A stretch of DNA of 64,000 bases from Heterobilharzia americana (GCA_944470555.2 OX104129.1:48827998-48891997), one strand, 5' to 3'; shown: positions 11,346 through 26,555, numbered from the stretch's first letter. Notes: generated by a model from the sequence alone, not told the origin. Program-made: numbers and translations.

Positions 11346-13490
11346 TCTATAATTCTCAAACTGCGTTATGTTACGATATATTGCAGTCATTATAGTAAAC
11401 ACTAACTATCACTTCTTCTTAACACTCTTTCTAACTGAACTATAAAAGTTAACTGTTGTTAAACCGATTTGACTTTTTAATATAAGAGTAAAGTTAAACT
11501 TCGATCTTGTGAAACCAATCGGTTTTGTAAAGTACCATATACAACGAGAGTATTTTTACGTTTGTATTTGTTTTTTCATGAAAGATTTGAATCAGCCCAA
11601 GGACCATTGAAAAAAACAACTGCATTCGCTCATAGTTCATTGATATTATCCATCTTCTATCGTCTACACGTCTATCTCATTGTCTTCTTGTGGTAAGCAT
11701 TTTAACATTTACCTACTACACTGAAACCCAATGATGTTTGCTTCTAAAATATAGTAAGTTTGACATGTGACATGACTGTTAGTCGATACCTTTATTGAAA
11801 TTCAGTTCTTGCTTTCACACTTATTGGTCAAATACATCGTAAACTGAATGAAAGCAATTACTCAGAATTCCCTTTTATGTTTTCAGTTTGTGATGAGAAC
11901 GGAGTAAAAGTTATTGAGAATTCTAAATTAACAGGTGAACAACGTTTTGTCAAATGAAGAATATAATTTCCAAGATCAAAGTGGTTTCAGGTAGATACAA
12001 TGAAAATGTTCAATTGGCGTAAATACGATCAGGGAAGCAGAGAATGAGATTGACAGTCAAATAAAAATAACTTTACGCCTCAAACAGTTTTAGAATCATT
12101 CAACTACAAAAACTTCTCAACAAAAGTTTTTTAGAAATAGCAAAAGTATATTGAGTGCACTGCAAAAGAGGAATCGTTAAGTGTTATAAGTAAACAGACA
12201 AGATAATGAGGTATTCAGAATTCATAGTGAAATAAATAGACGGAAGTATTCGAACCAAAAACACTGATTTGAGGTCAGATAAATAAACATATCTGATCAC
12301 TGATTTTTAAGGTTTTTCATACTTCATTCAGTTCGCTGGCGAATTCCTATTCATCTAACGCAGGTAGTCAGTTACTTTATGATTTTGTGTGTGTGCGTGT
12401 GTGATCAGTAAGACACTTTTTTAGATCCTTTTTATTTGCATTATGTACCGCTTTCAGAGTTAAGATGTTCTAGTCACTTAAGTCAGTACATCTATATATG
12501 CTCAAACTTGAAATGCTTCGTTTGATTGTTCCCGTAGACACCAGCAATATCACAAGAATATGTAATACAGCTGAAGAGTAATAGGATAAAATTTCGTCTT
12601 AAAAAAGAAATTCAAATTTATCATCTACTCTGGGAACATCAGTCTCGTTGTTCATGCTTTAATAGTGACAGTTAATGACAAAATTAAGATTTACAGCATA
12701 ACTTTTTATCTATAAATGTATATGATTAGTCTGTTTAACAACTACCGTGGTTTTAAAAGATACTTATCTCCTTTAGTCAGGTTGGGTAACACTAAAACAA
12801 AAGTTTCTGTTTATCATGGGGTATATGAATTCAGGAATTTGAGTGATTTGAATATGACCTGAAGAGATTTCACAGCCTAGACATTATTTACAAATTTTGA
12901 TTGTCCCTGGTCTGAATTCAAAAGACTTCATGGGCCTGCATCGCTGATGAATACTAGTAAAATTTTACATAATCTATACAAGCTTCTTATAGGAAATTTG
13001 CCAGGAGTAATATTTTGAGTCCTGGAAACAAGTTTAAGCTTCTAGACTTAAAAGATGCATACAGTTAAGCGTTACTTTTTCAAGAAATGTCATTCTATGA
13101 CTTGGGGATTCAAAGTTACATGGTATGTATGTTTGAAATTAATTTACTCAAGTTAATGACCAAGGAACATGTATAACAATGGAGGGTATCTGAAACGGAA
13201 CAAAACATTATTTCTGAAGGGAATCCAAGGTGTTCATTTGATTACATCATGCTGTAGTAAAGAAAAATGTTTTGAAAAACAAAACAAAGGAAGTTAAGAA
13301 GGTGGATGCAATTAATCAGTAGGATGGATATGAAAGTAGATTTACGATTAGTTTAGGTCGAACTTACAGTCCGAAAATAACTTTGTGGTAATTATTACTT
13401 GTTTCGTGAACTGTTATTAATATCACTGAAATTGCATGAAATGTAAAAGAATGAAGAAATCAGAAGTGTTTGCACTCAAAAACAAAATCA
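11346..13490. other. Gene-free AT-rich stretch
   Basis: Only short accidental frames. There is a small GT-rich tract near 12388-12404. No repeat or exon was recognised. Confidence 0.4.
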
Positions 13491-13495
13491 ACAGC

Positions 13496-13605
13496 TTCTT
13501 TGTAATGATGGGCAGTGGCTGGCAGGGGAATCCAGGATGCGCATTTCGTCCTATTTGGGACAGGCAATATCGAGGCAACCACATAGGAGCCCATATGTCA
13601 ACAGA
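13496..13605 (-). repeat. Sm-alpha-like SINE, chimeric type with 3' half hammerhead
   Basis: On the minus strand it reads ACATATGGGCTCCTATG, then GCCTCGATATTGCCT, then GTCCCAAATAGGACGAAA and GCATCCTGGATTCC. The last part is stem II, the GAAA core and the stem I strand of the schistosome Sm-alpha hammerhead. The CUGANGA core is absent and replaced by a different 5' module. The same module occurs at about 33825, 48015 and 59870. Confidence 0.65.
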
Positions 13606-15815
13606 AATTGATCAATTCGGTCCAATCAACGACGGTGTAATACAAGCAATAACACTAAGCTTCTTTGTAAGTTGATATTTAGAGGATGCTTTCTTTTGAA
13701 GATAAATTTGGTTTCAGCTCTACTAATAAGTATTGTCTCTGTGATACAAACAAAGTACATTGATACCATTTTGTTTGTTTATGATCGTGAATATATTAGC
13801 GATTTCAACGTTTAGTCCTGTGACTTTTAAGTTTCTATATTTGATAAGCTTGATGCTGACTGGTGCATTAATTTACACCTTATTTTGAATCCATTCAAGA
13901 AATCAGGTCGCAGATTATCTCTTTGTAAATTCTTTGTTCATGCTGTGGTAGATGTATGTTAAATAATGAGCATGATTTGCAAAATAAGCATAATCATTCA
14001 CTTCCGACTATTGTAGTAAACATTCCATTTTCTATAAGGTTAATAACCCAGTTGATATTTCGAAGTTCAGTTTTTGTTTCTAAATTCAGCCTGTTCATCA
14101 CCTCATCTCCGATTAAATTTAGATAGGGAAATACAAGCTCCTTCTTAAGATTGTTGACTTTATCTAATTCATCCGTTCCGCTTTTGTTGATAAACTTCTG
14201 GAGTCAAAATCTTCCCTGCAAATGAGGTAAGATATTATTATTGCTGGACACTATGTGGTAAAAATGCAGAAAAGGGAAAGATCTCTAGAAAACTAGGTTG
14301 TTTCAGATCTAGTAGAATTTATCTAATAAATGTTTTAAATGCTGCCACTTTTGTGACACAGTAACTTTACAGAATAACCTGAGAGTATACTGGCCCAAGA
14401 CAACACTTCAGTTTTTTCATTATGCTGTTTTTGTCACTTGAACACTTGGACTGTAATGAGTACTAATTGATAAAAGGCTACTTATTATTTCTCTATTGTT
14501 TTAATGAATTCAGAAATGTTTACGGGATTCCCTATTGTTCGATGATAAATTTGTTTTCATCATTTATGCTTTCATTCAAGCTTTTGACTACACCTGTGTG
14601 CATCAGAGTTTCATACTCCAACTGTTTATGAATCCATTTAGGTACATTTAACTACATAGTAAAACATGTATCTAAATGGCTCCAAAAGTAGATAGAGTGT
14701 GAAACTGTGATGAGCACAAGTGGGAGACGACTCTTCATCTATAATAAAACATGTCATAGAAACGGATCAAAAAATTAATATTTAAGCTTTCACTTGTTAA
14801 CTCGCTTTGTAGAAGGTTTTTTCAAAGATTTCATCTTTAAATGTTACGGAAACCAACTGTTGAAAACCTTTGATAGAAAACGTTGAAGTCAGTCTCGGTT
14901 GCATGACTTTTATACTTTATCTTTACCTCAAGCGTTTTGCTGTATTTTCTTGTTTTCTTCTCTTCCCCCATGGCTCTCAATGACCTCCAATGATGATAAT
15001 TACCTTTCTTTGGCTTCTGCGTTGTTACTTTCCAAACTCAAAGCTCTGTTGTGTAGTTAAAAACTTACACCACCAAGCAGTAGCACCAAGCTTTATGATG
15101 ATGATGGTGTCTGTCTCAATGTTTAAACTGTTGATGAGACTGAAACCTAGAAAATAGCTTCCTCAGTGCATTTGCAATTAGAAGAAAATGTCTGAAAATT
15201 TCATTTGTCACACCTTTAACACAATAGAACCTGAACGCTTCCACTTCTGCATAACAAAGAATAGTTAAACATTTGTTTGTATGCACTTTACTCACATCCA
15301 TGGAAGAAGTGAGAATGAACAGAGGAATCTTTCTGCTATGAAAAGTTAAAACAATTCATAGTCTGATAAATAGAATTAAATGGTTACATGACTATTGTAT
15401 TTTTATTTACCGATAAGTGAAAAACAAAACGAGTTTGTTTTGTACTAACATATGTCTAACAAAAGTTTGAATTCCTAAGACTAGCCCAGAAATACATTCA
15501 AATGAACACGACGAGAAAGTAGGAGGGAAACTAAAATATGAAGTAACTGTTGACATGAATTCATGAGATAGTAAGAACTTTAGTGAATTGTAGATATACT
15601 CTTGTGATATATTCCAATGTACTAGTTCTGTAAGTATGAACAGTTATTTTTCAGACAAAATGATAAAAGTGGAATAAGTAAAAGCTTATTTTCTGTGCAC
15701 TTCAACAAGGCAGAAACAACTCTATTCATGTCACATTATTCTTCAGACCATTTTTTATTCTCTACTGAGTATAGCTTTGATGCTTATTATGTTTAGGGAA
15801 CATTTCGTCAAACAT

Positions 15816-15866
<51 letters not shown>

Positions 15867-18359
15867 TTCGTAGTTATAGTACAAAAAAATTCAATCAACC
15901 TTACACTTATCATTTAAACAAACAATCTTTGAACTACATGCCATTTCAATTCTTGATGTTTGAACAGATAGATATTATCAGTGACTTTAAGTCAGAGCAT
16001 GGCTTGAACAGTTGAATCCCATCACCATCATTAAAGTTCATTTGTCATTAAATTTACTTAGGCATGGTCATTATAGAATGTAAGCTAATGCCCAGATCAT
16101 ATCAAAAGATTTAGGAACTTCAATAATACTGTGAACCACTAAATACAAACCTTATAAATCATCTGTTTTATGAAAAGCTTCTTAAGTACACCATATAAAA
16201 TTCAAATAATAATATGCTATTTATTCTGACAGTCATAATGAAAAATATGTGTAATCATAATATATCTGTAGAGTCCTTGAATCTCTCGATAATAAAGTGA
16301 TGTAAATATACTGAAGTATTAGCAAACATAACTCAATTCATTGACATTTATATTGGTTGTAATATTACGTAGTATGACGGCATAAAGTGCATCATAAATG
16401 ACCCAATTATCTAATAATTTTAGTTTAACTAACTTTAGATTGACATGGTACATTAAGTGATCAACTATTATTCACCCACTGGTGAATCGTTTTCAGATCG
16501 AATTCTGAATACAGAAAAAAAGTATGATGTAACAATCAGTGGTTAAAATGTAGTTGAAAGTAAACCGAATTAAGTAAAATGTATATCACACCTCTGGTAT
16601 CCGGCATGTTACCATGTAACATAATTGTGGCAATCTAGATTAAAAATATTGCAGTAAATAAAGAGATTAATTAAAATTATGCTTGAAACTATTCATTTCA
16701 TACACTGTTTGACCAGAATAATGACCACTGACGTAAATTCAGCTACATAAAGCTCACATGGGAACATGCCGGATACCGGGAATGGGCATATGACCTCCTC
16801 TTTTCCTCTGGATAAATGCATTTTTTAATGAAATACTAGTTTATTTGATAAGTAAAACTGAGTGAATGTCCAGCTGGAAGTTATTTCATTGGAACTTAAC
16901 AAAAAGTAATAGATACTTATTGACGTCTTCAAGATGGTTTGTCTTTCGAGGACGAATACAAACTATGGGAGGTGTTGTAAACGATACGACCATGACTAGT
17001 TATGTTAATATTCATTAGTGAGAGTCTTTGCTCCTTCATGGTGTCATATCGATTACCTTAGGCTGTTATGGAAGGTATGTAGTCATATAGTAATTGAGTA
17101 TGAATCCAATAATGGACATTAGGTGACCTTCACTGATTTGAATGGTAGGATTCATATTGGTCATCTCAATACATGATGTAAATCTCTATATCTATTTAGT
17201 CCATAAGATTTGTTTAACTGTGAAAGAGAGTTTATTGATATAAATATAAATAACATCTCTTGACGTCAATCGAAAAACGTTTATCGTCTCTACTTCGTGC
17301 CTTTACTTTTCTCTACGAGATTAAGCAGAGAGACAACAGTAAGCGTTTTGTAGCACAAGCCTATAACCCACTATAGCAAGTCAGAGTGACGTATCAGAAA
17401 TGTCTGAAGCGAAATTCCATGAAAATGATAGAGAATAGTGAAACACCTAAAGCGTTTTAGAGGTATGAATCTCACTATTTTGTAAAGTTAACTTTTCATT
17501 ACAGATGAAAAGTGCTGGATAACGACAAAAAAGGCTTATTTTGTGAAAAGTTCTTTCTGCGAAAATGACTATCCAATGGGCGACACAGCTAACAACTTTA
17601 TCTGAGAGAAGCAACGAAAAACCATGTATACCAGACGATATCGAAAATAAATAGTCTAAAAGGGCTTTAATGGAAAATAAGATGTTACACTACTGACTAA
17701 CACCAAAACTGGTGTCAATTAAGGCATAAGGCTGTAATGCACTGCTATAAATTTTAGCAAAAGCAAAGATGTGCCATTTGAAGAAATCACGCTCGGAGTA
17801 TATGTATGCCCGACTTCTATAGTCTCCAAGTTTCAGGAAAAAATATAAAATATAACGGAAGAAGTGGCTTTGAGATCACCAATATTTCTTAGAACGGTAA
17901 AGATACTTATGAAAAGTCGGGAGCAGACAGTTCTTCGGACATTTCTCATTGCTCCTAAAATATAGTCAATGTAGATGGTTGACATACTTCATTGTGTTGA
18001 AGTCAGAGTATATGGGTGAATTTTTGATACATTTAAATTCAGTTGTAGACGTGTTACAGTTTACTTATGAATTAAAGAATACTGGGTCATAGAATAAGAC
18101 AAGACGATACTCATCCACTAGCGTGCAAAGAAGGCCACAAACCCGAGTTCATATCTGAACTTTAGATCACCCATCTTGTCAATTAAAGTAGATTCGTTTC
18201 ACTTTTTAAAAATTAGAGCAGAACATTTAATCACTGAAACAGAAAAAGTATTCCAGCAAATCAAAACAACATTAGGAGCAGGCTGAAGTAGATACATATT
18301 ATTTCGGTGGTACCTCGTCAATTGTTTACAAATTAGAATATCAAAATACATAGTTTTAT
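13606..18359. other. Long gene-free AT-rich stretch
   Basis: No coding region was recognised. Contents: an imperfect hairpin at about 14597-14755 (GTGCATCAGAGTTTCATACT against a GTGAAACTGTGATGAGCAC-type arm), an (AT)n tract at about 15819-15864, and a 22-bp inverted pair around 16599-16620 and 16757-16778. The 61-codon minus frame at 15116-15301 has no recognisable motif. Confidence 0.45.
15819..15864. repeat. (AT)n microsatellite
   Basis: About 46 bases of uninterrupted AT repeats. Confidence 0.95.
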
Positions 18360-18905
18360 TGAAGATCTAACATAACTTGTTTTATACATTTAGTTTCCTA
18401 GACAAATTTGAACCATGCCAGAACAAAATGAGCCTAGGTCATTTCACAGCCTTCCATCAGTTGCAATCAGTCCACAATTGAAATGAAATATTAGTAGGAA
18501 TAATGACGTAAAATACTTTACATATGTAGAAATAAATGAAGATTTGAAATCCAGGATTAAAAATAGGGTAGTGAATCACGGAAACACAGGATAAATAATC
18601 ACAAAACTTGGTCAAAATCAATGACAATTTATATCGGATGAGGTAGAAAATACTTCAGATACAGAGGACTGTAAAAGGAGTGGTTGATAAAGACTTTTTA
18701 AGTTACGTAATTACATGAAAAGGCTGAAAAAACATTAGGGTGAGTCATCAGCAGTCAGTAAGTAGTAAATGAGGTGACGCAATCGAAAAAGGAAGACTGT
18801 ATACTGATACGCACAAAAATTCATGTACAGTTACCAGGGTAAAGAAAGGTTAATTACAGTCTATTTCTGAGTGCATAGGTCAGGTTGAAAATGTTTGATA
18901 TAAAG
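18360..18905 (-). mobile_element. PLE-3 3' end, minus strand
   Basis: On the minus strand it begins with a codon-level match to the PLE-3 C-terminus at 41740-41825 (TATCAAACATTTTCAACCTG then ATTAACCTTTCTTTACC), followed by the same 3' UTR landmarks (GATTGCGT.., then TTTTCATGTAATTACGTAAC, matching 43129 on). The last 231 bp (18421-18651) are almost identical to 19225-19456 in inverted orientation. Confidence 0.65.
18421..18651 (-). repeat. Inverted repeat arm (PLE-3 3' UTR)
   Basis: Reverse complement of 19225-19456 with only one clear mismatch seen. A diverged third copy lies at about 43225-43480. Confidence 0.85.
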
Positions 18906-18999
18906 AGCTTGCGCAAACTAAAATAAACATGGTGTTTTTTGTCTGCCGACTATCCTGATGGATTGAAAAACATTTATTTGATGTCCTGTCTTCATCAGG

Positions 19000-19490
19000 T
19001 ACCTAGCTATTACTCTGGTTAAGACCTCGCCACCTTTCACACACAGATTTTTTTCTTTTTTTTCTTGATTGTATCATTTCTTCACTCATTACTTACTCAC
19101 TAAGAATGACTCATCCCAACATTTTCCAAGTCTTTTCTTGTAATCACTCAACCTGCAAACTTTTTAACAACCCCCTCTTTTACTTTTCTCTCTGTTTGTT
19201 GTCTTCCCTTTCCACAGCTGCAGAATTTTCTACCTCATCCGATATAAATTGTCATTGATTTTGACCAAGTTTTGTGATTATTTATCCTGTGTTTCCGTGA
19301 TTCACTACCCTATTTTTAATCCTGGATTTCAAATCTTCATTTATTTCTACATATGTAAAGTATTTTACGTCATTATTCCTACTAATATTTCATTTCAATT
19401 GTGGACTGATTGCAACTGATGGAAGGCTGTGAAATGACCTAGGCTCACTTTGTTCTGTAAATTTCTTTGTTCTGGCATTGCTGGATTTTG
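19000..19490 (+). mobile_element. PLE-3 3' UTR copy, plus strand
   Basis: Same family as 18360-18905 in opposite orientation. Early UTR landmarks (TTGATTGTATCATTTCTTCA, TTACTTACTCACTAA) align with 41870-41910 but are clearly diverged, while 19225-19456 is nearly identical to the other arm. Confidence 0.6.
19225..19456 (+). repeat. Inverted repeat arm (PLE-3 3' UTR)
   Basis: Partner of 18421-18651. The spacer between the arms is about 570 bp. Confidence 0.85.
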
Positions 19491-19845
19491 TGAAAGAAAG
19501 CAGAATATCGACTAGTGGTTAAGACTGATAGAAACAGTCTTACGGGTCAACCTTAATAGCGAATTCAGACAGGGTTAGTAAGGGTAACCAACTGTCACAA
19601 CTATGTACATAATTCACTGGAAGTTCTTCGAATAGAAATAGCGACAGGTGAGTACGTAAGTCATAATAAACTAAAAACGTAAACTATAGCGAGTTATGTC
19701 ATACATTTGGTTCTCTTAACAAATTTGAACAATTCAAATGTCTTCATTGTTGTATAATGAGTTATGCTCACTTATCTGAAAGCATTCTATACGAAAGAAA
19801 GATGATACTAACAAGTAATAATAAAGAAATAATCATCTAAGTTTG

Positions 19846-20145
19846 TTAAAGGATGATATGACCTATGAGGTCAACCATTCGAAAGTGAAGCGGTTGCTGA
19901 CTGAAGACTTTGGGTGATAGTAGCACTACATCGTGAATTGGCAGAAGTTGGAAATTGTGAACCATCGAAAACAGACCCAGTGGCTGAATGGTTAACGCGT
20001 TCGCCATGAAACCCGAAGGTCCTGGGTTCAGTCCTGAGGTGGGTCGTGGGTGCGTACTGTCTAGGAGTCCCATACCAAAACGAAGCAGCTTTCCAGTGCT
20101 CCCAGATTTTCGGTGGTTCGCCAACTCATGTTAGTCTATGATGAA
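19846..20145 (+). repeat. Family G tRNA-derived SINE, best preserved copy
   Basis: Order of parts: GACCTATGAGGTCAACC head, GTGAATTGGCAGAAGTTGGAA, then the tRNA-like block GTGGCTGAATGGTTAACGCG (A box) and TGGGTTCAGTCCTG (B box) around 19980-20040, then GGGTGCGTACTGTCTAGGAG, and the 3' end TCTATGATGAATACTA. The A/B boxes resemble a class II (Leu/Ser-like) tRNA head. An internal pol III promoter is inferred from these boxes. Confidence 0.7.
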
Positions 20146-20574
20146 TACTACCTCTAAAAGATGATATGATAAGATAACAGTTTAGATATTAATATAGACA
20201 ATAAATTATGTCTAAGACGTTATCTCGTAAATGATACCATTTCACTGTATGACATGGAGTAAAAAAGCGTCACCAAGGTAGGGAACGTTTGACCAGAGCT
20301 TCGTTCAGAATACGATCAGGGACTTGATGGTTGTGGTCTTAGGAGACTTCAAGATAAGTAAGACTGTTTGCTTATCGTTTTGAAAAAATTCAAGACGTCT
20401 GCCTAATGTCCAGAGTCAAGCAAATGTTGACTAATTGTTCTGTTTAGGATATTACTTCTCCTTATTAACAGGCTCTTCAGAAAGTGTCCAGAAAATCATA
20501 GGTATCCCTCTATTTCCACTATTCCAATGTAGCTGTCTAGGAAGCCATGCGTAAACCGATGTACACAGTTGGAG

Positions 20575-20700
20575 ATATTTTTAGTGTTGTGTTCTTTGAA
20601 CTGGATTGTTTGATCGTGGAACTTTCATTGTCATTCTCAACAACGTCGTCAGCACATAATCAGCGCTTCTAAAATCGATAAAGTTTCATTTACTTACAAA
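20575..20700 (+). repeat. Fragment of PLE-1-type terminal sequence
   Basis: GTGTTGTGTTCTTTGAACTGG, then TTGATCGTGGAACTTTCATT and GTCATTCTCAACAACG, aligns with 3566-3645 at the left end of PLE-1. It lies immediately before the duplicated unit at 20701. Confidence 0.5.
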
Positions 20701-21239
20701 TCTCTTTTACATATATTTCACACATAAATTCACAGACGAAAATTGACTAAGAACGCTCTCCATGCATGAATTAGATGACGTCAAGTAGTCTGGTGTATTA
20801 TTCACTGCAGAAGTCAAGGAAGTCTCAACTGGATGCTTCAAGTCTACTCAGTATCCAAAAACCGAACTCTTGAAAGCTATGCCTTCCTTCCTTCCTACCT
20901 TCAACCATGCTTAAATAATCGACTGCAGCTCATTTTTACTTTGGAACTATACTCCACCGTTATTTGATTAGTTTTACACAACCGTTTATGGTGCGAGTAT
21001 AACTCACTTCGTTAACTCCGTTCTCATACTCTTACGTAGCGTAACTCTCTTATTGTTGATGACTGTCAATATATTACTCCCGTCCCACTTCATCCTCTTC
21101 GTCTCCTGTCAACATGGTCACATTTAAACATTCAGTGATATTATTGTACAGTACTTGAAGTCACCCTCCATAGTTTCATTGCTCACTCGACTACTCTTAG
21201 TACCAGATTGACATTTCTCCATTCAGAATAGAAAATTGC

Positions 21240-21518
21240 ATGACATTATTTCTTTGTTCTAACTTCGACTACAATTTCAGACTGTTTGTTCTTGATGAGG
21301 AGCAATGTGGTCAAAGGTATTCACTTCATTTTGCATTCCCTACAATTCTCACCTTGTCTCGATGGACACGATTTGAAAGTGTGAAAGAAGATGATAACTG
21401 GCTGATATGTTTTGAGTATGGATGTGCATCTGTTTGTTGTTCACCTCATCGATTATGTAGTCATATTTTTACAGTTCTAATCCACAGGTATTTCCGTCAG
21501 CTATCAGTCAGTGACTAG
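21240..21518 (+). other. 92-codon reading frame conserved in both duplicates
   Basis: An ATG-to-stop frame identical in the copy at 46604-46882. No domain was recognised, and the composition (many Cys, Phe, Leu) does not point to a family. The identity follows from the recent duplication of the surrounding DNA, so it is no proof of coding. Listed so that it can be checked against transcripts. Confidence 0.2.
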
Positions 21519-21639
21519 ATCATGATCATGCACCAATTATGCAACGACCAGTTGCTCCTTCCAATGAAGTTTCCGACTTCAGCACTGAATGAAGTGTGTT
21601 AACACTCCTGACGGAACTTTGTATCCATAAACACTACAT

Positions 21640-21715
21640 ATATGCTCTGTTGCTGAGTACCAGCAAATACGAAACCCAGATCCAAGGCTTCCAAAGTCTG
21701 CTCTCTACTATCTAA
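21640..21715 (+). repeat. Family C hammerhead-like remnant
   Basis: Reads TTGCTGAGTACCAGCAAATACGAAAC split as core remnant, a GTAC..ATAC stem II position, and GAAAC, then CCAGATCCAAGGC. This is the same layout as the family C copies at 2695 and 30095. The CUGANGA core is damaged. Confidence 0.45.
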
Positions 21716-22194
21716 AATGAAACATGGTCATCCACTGACTAACTGACAATTAAGATATCTATTTTGGTAGGAGTAGTTCAAGGATACTGACTTCTATGTG
21801 TGTAATGCGTGACTGTGTATGATGAACACGGTTGTGTGTATGTGTGTTTGTGTGTGTGTGTTGCTTCAGGATCGCGTATGCTTGTAATCGTTTACCACTG
21901 ATATATGCATTACTTAGGCTTGCAGCTTCCTAGCAGCGAAATTCAACTAATTACTTTGTGACTGCTCAAGTAACCTTCTAGCAAGGGTTTAGTACAGTTA
22001 GATTTAGATGAAACGTTTCGTTATATTTTGGTTAGTAGTGACTAGCAGTTGGCGTTAATTCATTTCCATATAAGATTTCTGATATATAGACAGGGGCATT
22101 TTTGGCTATCGATGTCTTCTGTCGGATATCATCACACATACCTACCAATACCATTATGTGATAGTTTTGGTATATTGTGAATAGATGGATGTAA

Positions 22195-22345
22195 GAATAC
22201 TTGAGACACTGGAATCGAACTCAGTAACTGAATAGTAACATGCTCGCCATGAGCCCTGAAGGTGATGAGTTTGATCCATATTTAGTTCGTGAAAGTGCGC
22301 TCTCGTATTGTTCCTAACTAGTTAGGAACGTCTGGTTTTCAATGG
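22195..22345 (+). repeat. Family G SINE fragment
   Basis: Contains GTAACTGAATAGTAACATGC (A-box region), CGCCATGAGCCCTGAAGG, and GTGCGCTCTCGT, in family G order. Confidence 0.5.
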
Positions 22346-23029
22346 TTCTTTTACTGATGTCACATACGTGTCTGCAAACTAAAAACTAATGCACTGTTGC
22401 AATACTAACTTCTTGAGAAGTATTTATCAACTGTTGTCACGTGCATCCAAGGCTAGTCAGTAACGAAATTTGGTTAGAACTTTGGATTGTTACAAACGCT
22501 TAATAGGGAAATATTCCATCAAATGTTCATAAAGACAATTCAGCTGAGAAGATTTTCTTTCTGAATATTATAAAATAACTTTTCACCAAGGGAATGTATT
22601 AGTCAATTGCTTATACAATCTAAACCAGTTTATTAATGCGTTATTAGGTAATGAAATCAATAATTGTAATAAATGTCTCAAATTTATCTCTTTGTTTTCA
22701 GTGAGCAGTGAACTCAAACTACTTCACTATGAAAAAACAGTTTAAAAGTGTACTCAATCGGTTGTGAATGCTTATTTCCTTAATTAATTTTCTCTATCGT
22801 TATCTTTGTTTTTAATATTATACAACAGGAAGTTGTACTTTCCAGTTAATACATACAAAGTGTACTGAAGTTCATCAAAATTCAACTGAGTCTACACAAT
22901 AGATCTTATTGTAAACGATTCAAATATTTATGTGTATTCTGAGAAATCCCTTTATCTATCTTGATATAATATGGGGAGAAAATCGTCAATTTCTTTATTT
23001 TTCCTATTGTGAAATAGACAGTTTTGATG
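22346..23029. other. Gene-free stretch
   Basis: AT-rich, nothing recognised. Confidence 0.4.
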
Positions 23030-23310
23030 AAGTATTCATCACGAATTGTGATCAGTTGGAGAATCATTGAAAACCTGGGAGTACTCGACAGCCATTTCGT
23101 ACCCTCAGCAGTAAGCACCTATGGCCCGCCTAGGGACAAACTCAGGACCTTCAAGTTTCACGGCAAACGCGTTTACCATTTAGCCACTGCATTGGAATCC
23201 AGTGCTTCACAGTTTCCAACTTCTGTCAGTTCGTGATTTAGCACGAAAATCATCCACGGTCATCGATTGGCATTCGCTCCTTTTCCAACTAATGTCAACC
23301 CGTGATTAAT
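23030..23310 (-). repeat. Family G tRNA-derived SINE
   Basis: On the minus strand it has all parts of the 19846 copy: the ATTCATCACGAATTG end, CCTGGGAGTACTC, and the tRNA-like block (inverse of CACGGCAAACGCGTTTACCA). A short plus-strand piece of the same family follows at about 23425-23505. Confidence 0.65.
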
Positions 23311-23505
23311 ACTATTTAAAATTAAACTCCCGACTTATCTTAAAATACTTTACTGTGTAGTGCCCATTGATGAAATGCTTCCAGATGGATATCCCTAAGT
23401 TCTAATGAGAAGTCATGACCCATGAGGTCAATACCTGTTGAGCGCTCACAGGTTGTCAATGATTCTCCAACTGATTTCAGTCCGTGATTAATATTACCAC
23501 GAAAT

Positions 23506-24076
23506 TAAAACCCTCATTCACCTCAAAATAGACAATTATTTTGACTGATTATTTTTTCACTTTTCATTTATTGTTTACGAGTTAATTTGTATTGCCTTAA
23601 GTTGTATGCCTCAGGTTGTTTGATTTAAAACTACTTCATTTGTGTTGACTTACTCTAGAACTACTAAGAGATACACATACACATACATTTATCAACAAAT
23701 AGAATTTGAACAGCGATTACATAAACAGAGACAAAGCAAATTTAATCTGTTGACAATATGGATTAAATTTATTCAAGGACCGTTTCCACATAACGAACAG
23801 ATTATCAGCCGATAAGATGCTGATTTCAGAGATGTTTCTAATGAGTCATTTTTCAATTCCTTGTGAAAAGTAAACCTAAACCGCCATATCGTGTGACGGT
23901 CATTTTGATTTTTATCCGATAGCGGTAAAGTTCAACATTTTTTAAGAAGTTTATTTCCTAACTTCAAGCATACTCAGCTCATAAACCACACATTTTTGGA
24001 TAGCATGGTAAGAAGAAAAAATTCACTGATTGGTCAATGAAGAGCAACCAATTTCTACTATCCAGTCCTAACTGCT
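23506..24076. other. Gene-free stretch
   Basis: AT-rich spacer left of RTE copy B, nothing recognised. Confidence 0.4.
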
Positions 24077-26020
<1,944 letters not shown>

Positions 26021-26033
26021 ACTTATGAACATT

Positions 26034-26555
26034 TGATGCCATTCATTTGGCAAGATTGTCAAACGGGAAATCACTCTCATATATGACATATTTTTGTTGC
26101 CTGTTTTCAAGCCTCATTTTATGAGTTTTTGCTAATATACGGTAGTTGGTTCCAAAATCACCTCAGAGCTGCTTCTGATGACCCTTATTATCAGCTTATG
26201 ATAACCTCTATGACACAAATCTTGTTACATATAACACACGCTAACTTCGGAAATACACATACTAATGCGATTTCATAAAAGAATATAAAGAAAACATCAA
26301 CTATTTTTTATGCAGTTGAGTTTCAATAGTCATTTTATTAAAACTTGAAATCCTTTCAACTGATTCTCTAGTATCGGAAAACTACTTGAACGCTGCCAGG
26401 AACCTTTATGACGGTTAAAAACTGAATGAATTGCTCCGTTTTTTCGTCAAGCTTTCCGTTCCGATAAAACGACTTATTTTTGAGAAACTGCTTAGGTTAA
26501 CACGAATAACCTAAGCTGTATTGGAAAGTGCTTAGACGTAGTCACTTTCAGCCAA
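26034..26555. other. Gene-free spacer
   Basis: Between RTE B and PLE-2, nothing recognised. Confidence 0.4.

Larger units (their letters stand above)
20701..22071 (+). repeat. 1.37-kb dispersed duplication, copy 1
   Basis: About 99% identical to 46064-47435 in direct orientation. I saw roughly nine substitutions and a single 1-bp indel near 20996. Identity stops abruptly at 22071/47435 (after CATTTCCATAT), and weaker similarity precedes 20701. There are no terminal inverted repeats, and no TSD could be identified. It contains a family C hammerhead-like remnant and a GT-rich tract (21836-21861). It could be a non-autonomous mobile unit or a segmental duplication. Confidence 0.85.

Noticed and set aside
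21240..21518. New gene shared by the duplicates
   Set aside because: Identity follows from recent duplication of the whole 1.37 kb. No domain, splice or codon evidence.
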